Positions 1 to 9,200 of a DNA stretch of 17,046 nt are shown in pieces. The position numbers and the translations under genes were made by a program. Each line of letters starts with the position of its first letter. The first letter of the stretch is position 1. Origin of the DNA: Desulfobulbaceae bacterium UBA2213. Lineage in GTDB: Bacteria > Desulfobacterota > Desulfobulbia > Desulfobulbales > Desulfocapsaceae. The notes under the pieces are model-generated. The model was not told where the DNA came from. It worked only from the letters and a program-made list of their open reading frames with translations, and searched no databases. The stretch lies in the NCBI GenBank assembly GCA_002327225.1, contig DCUN01000141.1, positions 1 through 17,046 of the forward strand. The letters run 5' to 3'.

Positions 1-297
1 GACAGCTATTACTCCCAGGCCTTCGGCATCTTTGCCGGGCCGGCGGACAAAACAGCCACCCTCCGTTTTACCCCTGAGCGCGCCCGCTGGGTCGCCGCTG
101 AACAATGGCATCCCGACCAGCAGGGAAGCTGGCTGGATGACGGCTCATATCAACTTCGTCTGCCCTACAGCGATTCGCGTGAGTTGGTCCTTGATATTCT
201 TCGTTATGGGCCGGACGTGGAAGTCCTTGGTCCCAAGGAACTCAGAGAGGAAGTCAAGGAAAAGCTCCTGGCCGCTTTGGGTCATTACCAGTCATAA
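1..297 (+). CDS. WYL-domain transcription regulator, C-terminal part (gene begins before window)
   Basis: Frame 1 is open from the first base to a TAA at 295-297 and gives 98 residues with no start, so this is the 3' end of a larger gene. The last 50 residues (GSYQLRLPYSDSRELV, then ILRYGPDVEVLGP, then a Lys/Glu-rich helix ending LLAALGHYQS) look like the WCX C-terminal extension of WYL-domain regulators. These usually have an N-terminal winged-helix DNA-binding domain, a WYL ligand-sensing domain and the WCX domain. BREX loci are often preceded by such a protein (BrxR), a repressor of the BREX operon. Role as BREX regulator is inferred from position only; the DNA-binding domain lies outside the window, and an unrelated gene separates it from brxA. 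The alternative is a WYL regulator of another neighbouring system. Confidence 0.75.
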   Translation, partial: DSYYSQAFGIFAGPADKTATLRFTPERARWVAAEQWHPDQQGSWLDDGSYQLRLPYSDSRELVLDILRYGPDVEVLGPKELREEVKEKLLAALGHYQS

Positions 298-418
298 AAA
301 AATCAAAAAAAGATTGTGAAGATCATATATTGAGCCTCTCCCCTGATATGTTGGATGAAAAGAGAGAACCTTACGCGATGGAGGGTTCAACCCAACAAAT
401 TATCAGAGGAGTTCAACC
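298..418 (+). other. Intergenic stretch between WYL gene and unknown gene
   Basis: This gap of 121 bases is AT-rich at its left end (A-runs directly after the WYL stop codon). I see no convincing hairpin terminator and no strong sigma70 promoter. A good Shine-Dalgarno sequence, AGAGGAG, lies at about 404-410, just before the ATG at 419. Confidence 0.4.
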
Positions 419-1072
419 ATGGCTTTTTTATTAAAGTGCAGCAGCAAATCCAGTGAGACAATCTATCAGTTTCAATTAACCAATTCCGGCCTGCTTGACA
501 TGGTGGGCCGCGTCGAAAACTCCGAGCCCAATAGCGAAGATGCCATCCTCTTTCGGTGGGAATTTGATGAGGTTGGCGGCAAATCAACCTTGATAGCCAC
601 TCCCGACCAGCACACCCCTCTTTCCTCGTCCCAGTTTTCCGGACTTGCCGTCATTGCCCGCATTGAGGCCTTTATCCAGGCTGGAGTCTTTTTCAAGGCC
701 GCCCAGTGGATCAATTATAAGTTTCAGCCCGACACCCTCTTTTTTGCCTGGCTCAAGGCCATGCTTGGCCCGGAAATTTGTCGTGAGTTGTACTTCTCTT
801 TTCATCTGGGATCATTAAGGGAAAAAGGGGATACTTTGCTCAACACCAGTCAGTTAATTGACGGGCCGATCCTTGACATGGAGGAGGAAGTCAATAAATG
901 GCTCTCCAATTGCCTTGGTCTACATACCGTGGTTGCTGGTTTTGGTTATCGTCAGCAGCGATTTGAGTTAACAAAAAACGGAGACGTTCAACTACGGATT
1001 GCAGCAGGAGATAACATTGTCACTCAGCACGAATTCCACAACCGGTACACCCCTGCCATAGCTATCCTCTGA
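419..1072 (+). CDS. Hypothetical protein, 217 residues, family not recognised; probably shortened by a frameshift
   Basis: The ATG at 419 has a strong ribosome binding site (AGAGGAG, about 8 bases upstream), so translation here is credible. I do not recognise the family. The N-terminal 75 residues look beta-rich. Residues about 80-145 look helical (ARIEAFIQAGVFFKAAQWIN, then FFAWLKAMLGPEICREL). There is no signal peptide, membrane segment, Walker motif or obvious catalytic motif. The stop at 1070-1072 lies inside a second open frame, 1062-1280, with coding-like codon use. Removing one base near 1067-1070 would fuse the two into about 286 residues, reading ...PAIAI-LERIREKGYIKKE. The 217-residue version may therefore be a truncated product of a mutated gene, or the result of a sequencing error. 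It sits between the WYL regulator and brxA on the same strand. Function unknown; a link to BREX is suggested only by position. Confidence 0.65.
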   Translation: MAFLLKCSSKSSETIYQFQLTNSGLLDMVGRVENSEPNSEDAILFRWEFDEVGGKSTLIATPDQHTPLSSSQFSGLAVIARIEAFIQAGVFFKAAQWINYKFQPDTLFFAWLKAMLGPEICRELYFSFHLGSLREKGDTLLNTSQLIDGPILDMEEEVNKWLSNCLGLHTVVAGFGYRQQRFELTKNGDVQLRIAAGDNIVTQHEFHNRYTPAIAIL

Positions 1073-1280
1073 AAGGATAAGGGAAAAGGGGTACATCAAA
1101 AAGGAGCTTGCCCGCTACTTGGCCCCGATCATGGATGCTCAGAGCCCATGGAAAGACACGGTCACTGCCGTTCTCCCCGATTGGCGCGACCCTAATGAAC
1201 GGGTATTTGTGGAATTAAAGCCGGTGTGGGGGAGAAGTGTGACTGCATTGAGGTTGGAATTGCAATATCACCAGTCATAA
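1062..1280 (+). pseudogene. Out-of-frame 3' continuation of the 419-1072 gene (remnant, about 72 codons)
   Basis: This frame is open from 1062 (just after a TAG at 1059-1061) to TAA at 1278-1280. It reads about 72 residues with natural-looking protein content: RIREKGYIKKELARYLAPIM, then a TAVLPDWRDPNERVFVELKP segment, ending ALRLELQYHQS. Its codons favour G or C at the third position like the surrounding genes. There is no good ribosome binding site or start near 1062; the only in-frame ATG is internal (1131). The simplest reading is the C-terminal part of the 419 gene, displaced by a one-base insertion near 1067-1070 (CTCTGAAAGG). Programmed frameshifting is less likely, since no slippery heptamer is apparent. 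It could also be a leftover of a different deleted gene. The product is unidentified. Confidence 0.5.
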
Positions 1281-1396
1281 AGTGAAAGCTAAGAATTCGT
1301 TTTATGATTAAAAAATGAGAATATTGTATTATAAAATCCGATTTTACTATAGTTTTAGGAGCAAGTTTTAACTCTGATAATGCTTTCAGAAAAAAT
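1281..1396 (+). promoter_or_regulatory. Probable promoter/operator region of the BREX operon
   Basis: These 116 bases are strongly AT-rich compared with the flanks, and brxA follows directly. Candidate sigma70 elements are TTGTAT (1324-1329) with CTATAG (1347-1352, 17-base spacer), and a GATAAT box (1376-1381) with only a weak -35 (TTTTAG, 1353-1358). Two direct copies of AGTTTTA (1351-1357 and 1364-1370) lie between them and could be part of an operator. The whole set from brxA to at least pglX is tightly spaced, so one promoter here could drive it. The hexamers are degenerate, so the exact start is a guess. Confidence 0.4.
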
Positions 1397-2011
1397 ATGA
1401 TAAATAAAGAAATCGAACAAAAATTATATAATGGTGAGATTGTAGCGGGTTCTCTACTGATTCCAGAAAGTAGGGAAATTGCCACACTGCTTCTCCAAGG
1501 TGCATCTGAAGAAGAGTGGCACCAAGCCATTATTATCCACAATATTTTACAGAAAAGAAGTCCGGCTTCTGCAAAGCGGCAGGCCATGTTGATCAGAAAA
1601 CGGCTGGGCCTCATGACTCCTGAACATTGGGCCTTGGTCAAAGATGGCAACGCAGAGGTTACTACCCAAGCACTGCTTGCAGCAGCAGTCAAGCATAGTC
1701 GCCTACTGGGTGACTTCATGAGCAATGTCTGTCGTCAGCATTGGCTGACGTTCAACAGGACGCTTTTAGACAAGGACTGGCGGGAGTTTTTGGAAACCTG
1801 CTCCCAGGTAGATCCGGCTGTAGGGGAATGGACTGCAACGACAACCGCTAAGCTCAAGCAAGTTGTTTACAGAATACTTGCTGAGGCGGGGTATGTTGAC
1901 AGCACCAGGAAGCTGAACCTGCAACCGGTTTCGATTGTCCCGGAGGTACGGGATTATCTGACAAACCATTCAGAGGGCTATATCCTTCAATGCCTGGAGT
2001 GTACAAAATGA
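1397..2011 (+). CDS. brxA: BREX protein BrxA (DUF1819 family)
   Basis: The 204-residue product matches the size and signature of BrxA (DUF1819). It has an N-terminal segment EIVAGSLLIPESREIATLLL (about residues 14-33), then a conserved patch LQKRSPASAKRQAMLIRKRL (51-70), then helical regions. BrxA proteins are small DNA-binding proteins with winged-helix folds; in type 1 systems the gene is first in the operon and is needed for defence in some hosts but dispensable in others. The ATG at 1397 follows an AT-rich leader without a strong Shine-Dalgarno (only CAGAAAA nearby), so initiation may be weak. It ends 13 bases before the brxB ATG. Family assignment is firm from motifs and operon position; the biochemical role is from the family. 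Confidence 0.93.
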   Translation: MINKEIEQKLYNGEIVAGSLLIPESREIATLLLQGASEEEWHQAIIIHNILQKRSPASAKRQAMLIRKRLGLMTPEHWALVKDGNAEVTTQALLAAAVKHSRLLGDFMSNVCRQHWLTFNRTLLDKDWREFLETCSQVDPAVGEWTATTTAKLKQVVYRILAEAGYVDSTRKLNLQPVSIVPEVRDYLTNHSEGYILQCLECTK

Positions 2012-2024
2012 GAGAGGGCATGTG

Positions 2025-2597
2025 ATGGGCACCCTTCAGGACCGGCTCAACAAAATTATTCCCCGGCTGACTTCCGATGAACTCCTGAACAATCAGGGCC
2101 TGGGCAACGAAATCGGCTTTTACATCTTTGATTATCCCCCGGAAAACGAACTGGAGGTTCGGGACTACCTCCAGGTGGTCTTGAAGCATCTCAGCAAGAA
2201 GAAGGCTGGAGTCAGGGTGAAGCATATCAATTTGTTTGCTTTGATCATTGATTATCTTAAAGAGGCAAAGTTTCTTGATAAGGCAATCACCCTGCAGAAG
2301 GACAAGGGGAACCAGGCACTTGAGAAGGCCCTCAAAGGGCCACTTGATTCAAGGAAAATTGCCAAAATCTTTACGGCCAAGGCAGATCCGGACAATCACG
2401 ATCTTATCCTGATTTCAGGAGTTGGTAGTGCCTGGCCCATGCTGAGGAGCCACAATCTGCTAAACAATCTGCATCCTGTGATGGGGCACACTCCACTGGT
2501 TATGTTTTTCCCTGGTGTATATACGGGGGCAGGGATGAAGCTCTTTGGTAGTATGAAAGAAAGTAACTACTACAGGGCATTTCAGCTCGTTCCCTGA
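2025..2597 (+). CDS. brxB: BREX protein BrxB (DUF1788 family)
   Basis: The product of 190 residues fits BrxB (DUF1788), the second gene of type 1 BREX. Recognisable parts are an N-terminal helix (MGTLQDRLNKIIPRL), the block GNEIGFYIFDYPPENELEVRDY cut here into GNEIGFYIFD (residues about 28-37) and ENELEVRDYL, and a C-terminal Rossmann-like ending: LILISGVGSAWPMLRSHNLL, then TPLVMFFPGVY. BrxB is required for type 1 defence and host methylation; its activity is not well defined. I chose the ATG at 2025 because GAGAGGG (2012-2018) then has a 6-base spacer; a GTG at 2022 is too close. Only 13 bases separate it from brxA, so they are co-transcribed. A gap of about 65 bases follows before brxC. Confidence 0.93.
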   Translation: MGTLQDRLNKIIPRLTSDELLNNQGLGNEIGFYIFDYPPENELEVRDYLQVVLKHLSKKKAGVRVKHINLFALIIDYLKEAKFLDKAITLQKDKGNQALEKALKGPLDSRKIAKIFTAKADPDNHDLILISGVGSAWPMLRSHNLLNNLHPVMGHTPLVMFFPGVYTGAGMKLFGSMKESNYYRAFQLVP

Positions 2598-2662
2598 TGG
2601 TTTTTCCACTCTTGGCTTAATTTGAGTAAGATTTTTATTTGTGAAAAGGAGATGGGGTGGGT

Positions 2663-5600
2663 ATGCCGATACACGATATTTTTTCAAAGAACATTGCCAG
2701 ACCGATCAATGGAGTGGTCAAGGCGGAGCAGCAGGATGATGATATCGTCTGGCAGGAACTGGAAGAATATGTCGTTACCAGGGAACTGGACCAGCACTTC
2801 AGAAAGCTCTTCCAAGCCTATCTCACAGCCATTGATAATGCAACGGACCCCAATGTCACTAACAGGATGGCCGTCTGGGTCTCGGGCTTCTTTGGCTCGG
2901 GTAAATCGCATTTTGTAAAAATACTCTCCTACCTGCTTGAAAACAGGGAGGTCAAAGATCCAACCACCGGCACCTCCAGGAAGGCAATTGAATTTTTCAC
3001 AGATAAGATAAAAGATTCCATGCTGCTGGGTGATTTTAAGCGAGTCGCCCAGGACAGTACCGATGTCATTCTTTTCAATATCGACAGCCGGGCCGATGCC
3101 TCCGAAGGCCGGGCAGCCATCCTTCTGGTGTTCTGGCGAGTATTCAACGAGCTGCAGGGACTATGCGCCCAACATCCCCATATCGCCGAACTTGAACGGC
3201 ATCTGATTCAAAAAGGCAAGTATGAGATCTTCTGTGATTCCTTCAAGCAGGCATCAGGAGGAGATGCCTGGGCAGATCAACGAGATTCCTATCACTTCCA
3301 CCACGATGAGATTATTAAGGCCCTGAATGAATCCTTGGGCATGAGCCAGCAGGCAGCGGAGAAATGGCTTGATAAGGCCGAGGATGAAACAAGCCTTACC
3401 GTGGAAGGATTTGCCAAACGGGTTCGGGAATATCTGGACAGCAAGGGGCCGAAGAACCGGCTCATTTTCCTGGTGGATGAGATGGGGCAGTTCATCGGCA
3501 AAGACACCCACCTCATGCTCAACCTCCAAACCGTCGTCGAGGATCTTGGCCGACTCTGCAACGGCAGGGCCTGGGTGATCGTCACCTCACAGGAGGATAT
3601 CGATGCGGTTCTTGGAGATATCAAGGGCGCAAAGGCCAATGACTTTTCTAAGATCCAGGGACGATTCTACACCCGGCTCTCTCTCTCCAGCTCTGATGTG
3701 GCGGAAGTCATTAGAGCCAGGCTGCTTGAAAAAGTTGGGATTGCAGAGCATAAGCTCGAAGCATTATTTGCCTCCAAAGGCGATATTCTTAAAAACCAGC
3801 TCAGCTTCACCAGCGACAGCGCCACCCAGAAAAATTATCTTGATGGCAAAGACTTTGCCGCAACCTACCCTTTCGCCCCCTATCACTTCCCGCTGGTCCA
3901 GAAGATATTTGAATCGATCCGCAAAGCAGGGGCCACCGGCCTGCATCTGGCCCGAGGGGAGCGGTCAATGCTCGATGCCTTCCAGTCGGCAGCTCAAAAA
4001 GTATCGGCCAAGGAAATCGGGGTTCTGGTTCCTCTGTATGAGTTTTTTCCATGCATCGAGAGCTTTCTGGATACGGCGGTCAAACTCTCCATTGACCAGG
4101 CCAAGGATAATACCGGCCTGCACCATCCCTTTGACATTCAACTCCTTCAGGCCCTCTTTCTTATCCGCTTTGTGGAGAGTATTAAGCCGAATGTCGAAAA
4201 TCTGGTCACCCTCTGTATTGACCAGGTGGATGCCGACCGGATAACCCTCAAACGAAATATAGAGGCAGCCCTGCAACGGCTGGAGCGTGAAAACCTCATC
4301 AACCGCAGCGGTGATCTCTACTTTTTCCTGACCAACGAGGAGCGGGAGGTATCCAGAGAGATAAAAAATGTTGATATCTCGGCAGCAGAAGAAACTAAGC
4401 TGCTCGGTGACATCATTTTCGATGATATCCTTAAAGGCAAAACCAAACACAAGTATGCTGACTTTCGCAGGGACTACCCACTCAACCGAATATGTGATGA
4501 GCATCTGTTTGGCGGCAGTGGCAGTGAGGATTTGTCCATTGAGTTCATCACCCCGTTTCATGATCAGTATTTGATGTACGGGGAACCAAAATGCATTCTG
4601 CACAGTGTGGAACGGGAAGGCCGACTGCTGATCAAATTGCCGGACAGCAAGGACATGGAAACAGAACTGCGGACTTTTCTGCAGACCGATAAGTTTATCA
4701 GGGACAAAAGCGATGCTGCCGCCTCTGATACCCAAAAGAAGATATTGAGCGACCGGGCGGCAGAAAACCGGCAACGAAAGGACAGGCTTCTTTTCCTGCT
4801 TGATGATCTTATTCAGAAAGCTGATTATTACGCCCTGGGTCAGGCATTGGAGGTCAAGGCCGCCAAGTGCATGGCTGCCGTTGATGAAGGCCTGAACTAC
4901 ATGGTTCAGAACGTGTTCAGGAAATTCAGTTACCTGCAACAGCTTCACGATGAGCCGATAAAAGAATTAAAGGCCATACTTTTTGCCGACGACCTGGGGC
5001 GGGAACAGTTGAAGCTGGAGTTTGCCCAGGGTGAAACAACTGCTGTCAGGGAAATCAGGACCCATATTGAGTTGAAGATCGCCAGTAATTACCCGGTACT
5101 GCTGAATGAACTGGTCAATCATTTTGCCCGGCGTCCTTATGGCTGGCCGGAATGGGAGATCGTTTTGCTGGTGGCCAAGATATTCACAAGTGGCCTCATC
5201 CATCTGATGATAGACGGGTCAAAAACTTCGGCAAAGGATGCCTATGGAACACTCTCCAAAGCCTCTCAATGGAAGAATGTCAAAATAGTCCAGCGGAAAA
5301 CACCGGACGCAGCGGCATTACAAAAGGCCAAGGATCTGGGTAAGGATCTCTTCGGCACCATCGGCTCTGAAGGTGCCGACAAACTCTGTAAATTCCTTAG
5401 GCAGGAGCTGACAGGGTGGAAGAACGACCTGGAGAAAAACAAAACCCTGGCTGATACAGGAAACTATCCAGGCAAAAAGGAAATTGACACCTGCCTTGCC
5501 TGCATCAGCTCGCTTCTGACGATCAGTGACACGTTTGAATTTATCAAATCATTGAATGACAAAAAGGCAGACCTGCTCGATGCAGCGGAAGATCTCAACG

Positions 5601-6223
5601 ACCTGACTGGCTTTTATACGAATCAGATCAAAACATGGGAGTCACTCAGGAAGGCCATCACAAAATATAAACCCAATAAAGCGGCACTTGCTAAAGATAT
5701 CAATGCAGCCAAGGCCCTCACAAGGCTTGAGGAGATCCTTGCCGCTCCCATCCCTTACGGCATGCTCCATGAAGTCAACGATCTTGTCACTGCCGTGAAG
5801 ACCGTTAATGACAAACTGGTTCAGGATGCTCGGGACAAGGCCATATTGGCTATCGATAAAAAGATCGCTCAACTTGGCAAGTTACTGGATGATACCAGTG
5901 CCTCTGCTGAACTACGAAACAAGGCATTATATGGACTTCAGGATCCAAAGAAGCGGATCCTGAATGATGTGAGCATCCCGAACATTGCTTACACCACAGG
6001 TGAAGTTGACGAGAACTATGATACGGCAGTTGAGCTTATTGAAAATGCAAAAGATCCGATTCATCCCAAACCACCTGCAAAAGAAGTCACCACCATCCGC
6101 CCTGCCAGTCTTTCTTCAAAAACCTACCTTGAAACCGAAGAGGATGTGAATGAGTTCCTGAACGCCATAAAAAACAAACTCATGAAAGCGGTCCAAGATA
6201 AAAAACGGGTCAGGATTCAATAA
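2663..6223 (+). CDS. brxC: BREX protein BrxC (large P-loop ATPase)
   Basis: This 1186-residue protein has the usual length of BrxC (about 1200). The N-terminus (MPIHDIFSKNIARPINGVVK) is typical of the family. A Walker A motif GFFGSGKS lies at residues 75-82, and a Walker B motif LIFLVDEMGQ at 267-276 with D272/E273. The middle part continues as an AAA-like/helical region, and the last 300 residues are Lys/Glu/Asp-rich and helical. BrxC is essential for type 1 defence and is thought to act as an ATP-driven component that couples the methylating and exclusion parts. The start ATG at 2663 is preferred from the family's N-terminus; AGGAG at 2647-2651 is 11 bases away, and a GTG at 2657 two codons upstream is an alternative. 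Nothing looks interrupted. The gap to pglX is 17 bases. Confidence 0.95.
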   Translation: MPIHDIFSKNIARPINGVVKAEQQDDDIVWQELEEYVVTRELDQHFRKLFQAYLTAIDNATDPNVTNRMAVWVSGFFGSGKSHFVKILSYLLENREVKDPTTGTSRKAIEFFTDKIKDSMLLGDFKRVAQDSTDVILFNIDSRADASEGRAAILLVFWRVFNELQGLCAQHPHIAELERHLIQKGKYEIFCDSFKQASGGDAWADQRDSYHFHHDEIIKALNESLGMSQQAAEKWLDKAEDETSLTVEGFAKRVREYLDSKGPKNRLIFLVDEMGQFIGKDTHLMLNLQTVVEDLGRLCNGRAWVIVTSQEDIDAVLGDIKGAKANDFSKIQGRFYTRLSLSSSDVAEVIRARLLEKVGIAEHKLEALFASKGDILKNQLSFTSDSATQKNYLDGKDFAATYPFAPYHFPLVQKIFESIRKAGATGLHLARGERSMLDAFQSAAQKVSAKEIGVLVPLYEFFPCIESFLDTAVKLSIDQAKDNTGLHHPFDIQLLQALFLIRFVESIKPNVENLVTLCIDQVDADRITLKRNIEAALQRLERENLINRSGDLYFFLTNEEREVSREIKNVDISAAEETKLLGDIIFDDILKGKTKHKYADFRRDYPLNRICDEHLFGGSGSEDLSIEFITPFHDQYLMYGEPKCILHSVEREGRLLIKLPDSKDMETELRTFLQTDKFIRDKSDAAASDTQKKILSDRAAENRQRKDRLLFLLDDLIQKADYYALGQALEVKAAKCMAAVDEGLNYMVQNVFRKFSYLQQLHDEPIKELKAILFADDLGREQLKLEFAQGETTAVREIRTHIELKIASNYPVLLNELVNHFARRPYGWPEWEIVLLVAKIFTSGLIHLMIDGSKTSAKDAYGTLSKASQWKNVKIVQRKTPDAAALQKAKDLGKDLFGTIGSEGADKLCKFLRQELTGWKNDLEKNKTLADTGNYPGKKEIDTCLACISSLLTISDTFEFIKSLNDKKADLLDAAEDLNDLTGFYTNQIKTWESLRKAITKYKPNKAALAKDINAAKALTRLEEILAAPIPYGMLHEVNDLVTAVKTVNDKLVQDARDKAILAIDKKIAQLGKLLDDTSASAELRNKALYGLQDPKKRILNDVSIPNIAYTTGEVDENYDTAVELIENAKDPIHPKPPAKEVTTIRPASLSSKTYLETEEDVNEFLNAIKNKLMKAVQDKKRVRIQ

Positions 6224-6240
6224 CCGGTCGAGATAAGAGA

Positions 6241-9200
6241 ATGAATACAGCCAATATCAAATCATATGCCCCCAAGGCCAGACGGGACTTTATCCAGGCG
6301 GTCACGGAAAAGGCCCACCTGCTGGGATTGTCCGAGGATCATGTCGAGCCGGTAGAAATCAAGGGTGATGTTGCGATCATTGCCGGACGGCCATATCCGA
6401 AGAAGATTGCCGAACTGAGGCAGCAGCTCGTAGAGCGCATCAACCGTGAAGGGTTTGATGTCGTTATGCGGGCCATGGCCTATACCTGGTTCAACCGCTT
6501 TGTTGCCATCCGGTACATGGAGCTGCATGACTATCTTGATCATGGTTTTCGGGTCTTGAGCAATCGGACAGGTTCGGAGATCCCGGAGATAGTGGAACAT
6601 GCCACCGAAGTTGAGCTGCCAGGTCTGAACAAGGAAGAGGTCGTCCGTCTCCGTTTGGCCGGAGACAAGGATAATGAACTCTACCAACTCCTTGTTGTCG
6701 CCCAATGCAACGCCCTGCACCAGGCCATGCCATTTCTGTTTGAACGGATTGGCGGCTATGATGAGCTTCTTATGCCGGACAACCTATTGCATTCCAATTC
6801 ACCGGTCCGCCACCTGGTCAACGACATTCCGGAAAAAGACTGGCAGCAGATCGAGATCATCGGCTGGATTTACCAGTTCTATATCTCCGAGAAAAAGGAG
6901 GAGGTCATCGGCAAGGTGGTGAAGTCGGAAGACATTCCGGCAGCGACCCAGCTGTTCACGCCCAACTGGATCGTCAAGTACATGGTCCAGAACACGCTGG
7001 GGGCGCAGTGGCTGGCGACCTATCCGGATTCAAAGCTCAAAGGACAGATGGAGTACTACATCGAGCCCGCCGAGCAGACCGACGAGGTCAAGGCGCAACT
7101 TGCAGCCATCACGCCCAGCGCCCTCAACCCCGAGGGCTTGACCCTCATCGACCCGGCCAGTGGCTCCGGGCACATCCTGGTGGAGGCCTATGAACTTTTC
7201 AAGGCCATCTACCTGGAGCGCGGCTACCGCCAGCGGGATGTGGCGCAGCTGATCCTGGAGAAGAACCTCTTCGGCCTCGACATCGACGGGCGGGCGGCGC
7301 AGCTGACGGGCTTTGCCCTAATGATGAAGGGGCGGGCGGACGACCGGCGGCTCTTTGAGCGGGGTGTGCAGCTCAATGTGATGGCACTGGTGGACAGCAC
7401 GGACTTCGATGCGGAGCAGCTAGCGAAGGGTGTGAAGCTGGCCGACTACAGGCTTCAGCCGGACGACCTTACGGAGTTGAAGCTGCTATTCGAGCACGCC
7501 ACGACCTTTGGTTCGCTGATTCAGGTGCCTGAAGGATTGGCGGCGAAGCTACCGGCACTCAAGCAGATGGGCGAGGCAGCAAGGCAGGGTCTGTTTGTGG
7601 CGGACGTACTGAAGCGCATGGGGCCTTTGGTGCAGCAGGCTGAGCTGCTGGCGGCACAGTACGACGCGGTGGTGGCGAATCCGCCGTATATGGGCGGAGG
7701 TGGCATGAACGCCTTGGTGAAGAAGTTCGCTAAGGACAACTTTAATGGCGCTAAAAGCGACCTTTTCGCGTGTTTCATCGAGCGCGGCAACACCTTGGCG
7801 AAGAATGCAGGCCGAGTTGGAATCGTGGCGCCTTATGTTTGGATGTTCATATCGTCTTATGAGCGGCTACGAACGAAGCTTCTTGATGAGACTAGTCTCA
7901 CTAGTCTTATCCAGCTCGAATACAATGCTTTTGAGCCCGCATGCATCCCTGTTGCAACGTTCACGTTCATACGTCATCGCGTTCCTAGCCTAGTCGGTTC
8001 GTACATCAAGCTATCTGAATTTAAGGGGCATCAGAACCAAGCACCGAAGACATTAGAAGCAATCAATAACCCTGACTGTGGCTGGCTCTACAGATCGAAG
8101 TCGGACGAATTCAAACAGATCCCCGGCACTCCGGTTGCTTATTGGGTGAGTGAGAAGGTTTTTCGCTGTTTTTCTTCTTTCCCCAAACTAGGAGATGTGG
8201 CCCATGCCTACTCCGGAATGTCGACGACAGATAACGAACGTTTTTTGCGAAAATGGCACGAATGTGACCATCAAGGAATCTGCTTTGGAATCCAAAGCTC
8301 CGAAGAATCAAAAAAAGATAATGGGAAATGGTACCCATACAACAAAGGTGGTAGCTACCGGAAATGGTATGGAAATAACGAGTTCTTAGTTAATTATTTA
8401 CATAACGGCGAAGAACTAAAAGAGTGGGTCGTCAACAACCCTTCTGATCCCAATACCACCCATTGGTCTCGAAGGCTTTTCAATACGGAGTATTTCTTCC
8501 GGCCAGGACTAACGTGGTCAGCACTGACTAGCGGCAGCATCAGCTTCAGATTTTATGATGATGGCTTTATTTTCGATTCAAAGGGCCCTGCACTACTCCC
8601 ACTTGATGCGAGCAGTAGTTCTTCTATATTGGGGTTCGTTAACTCAAAATTGGCGATGTCATTTTTAGAGATCCTGTGCCCTACCCTTGACTTTAATAAA
8701 GGGCCGATCGAGCTATTGCCAATTCACCATGACATCTGCAGTTTAGCAACTGAACTAAATGCCGAAAAATCTATATTCCGATCAAAGCGAGATTGGGACG
8801 CCTTCGAACGATCTTGGGACTTCCAGACCCTTCCAATTTTAAAACCTCTAGCCGAGTCTTCTGTAACTCTTGAATCTAGCTACATAGCCTGGATAGTTCA
8901 AAACCGCGAGACCATCGCAGAGATGCAGCGCCTCGAAGAGGAGAACAATCGCCTCTTTATCGACGCCTACGGCCTTGCGGACGAGCTCACCCCCGACGTC
9001 CCCATCGAGCAGATCACCCTCACGGTGAACCCCGCCTACCGCTACGGCGGCAAGCTCAGCGAAGAGGAGCTGTGGACCCGCTTCCGCCAGGACACCATGG
9101 CCGAGCTGGTCTCCTACGCCATCGGCTGCATGATGGGCCGCTATAGTCTGGACGCGCCGGGCCTCATCTACGCGCACAGCGGCAACGAGGGTTTCGACTC

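Noticed and set aside
32..319. 95-codon + strand open frame overlapping the WYL gene
   Set aside because: Its product is Arg/Ser/Pro-rich without family features, while the other frame gives a clear WYL C-terminal domain.
1283..1388. Inverted pair TGAAAGC (1283-1289) and GCTTTCA (1382-1388) upstream of brxA
   Set aside because: The arms are only 7 bases and about 92 bases apart, which is expected by chance; not usable as a terminator or an operator call.
3965..4948. 327-codon open frame on the minus strand
   Set aside because: It lies wholly inside brxC in the opposite direction, shows no family features and no start signals; it is a shadow of the brxC codon pattern.
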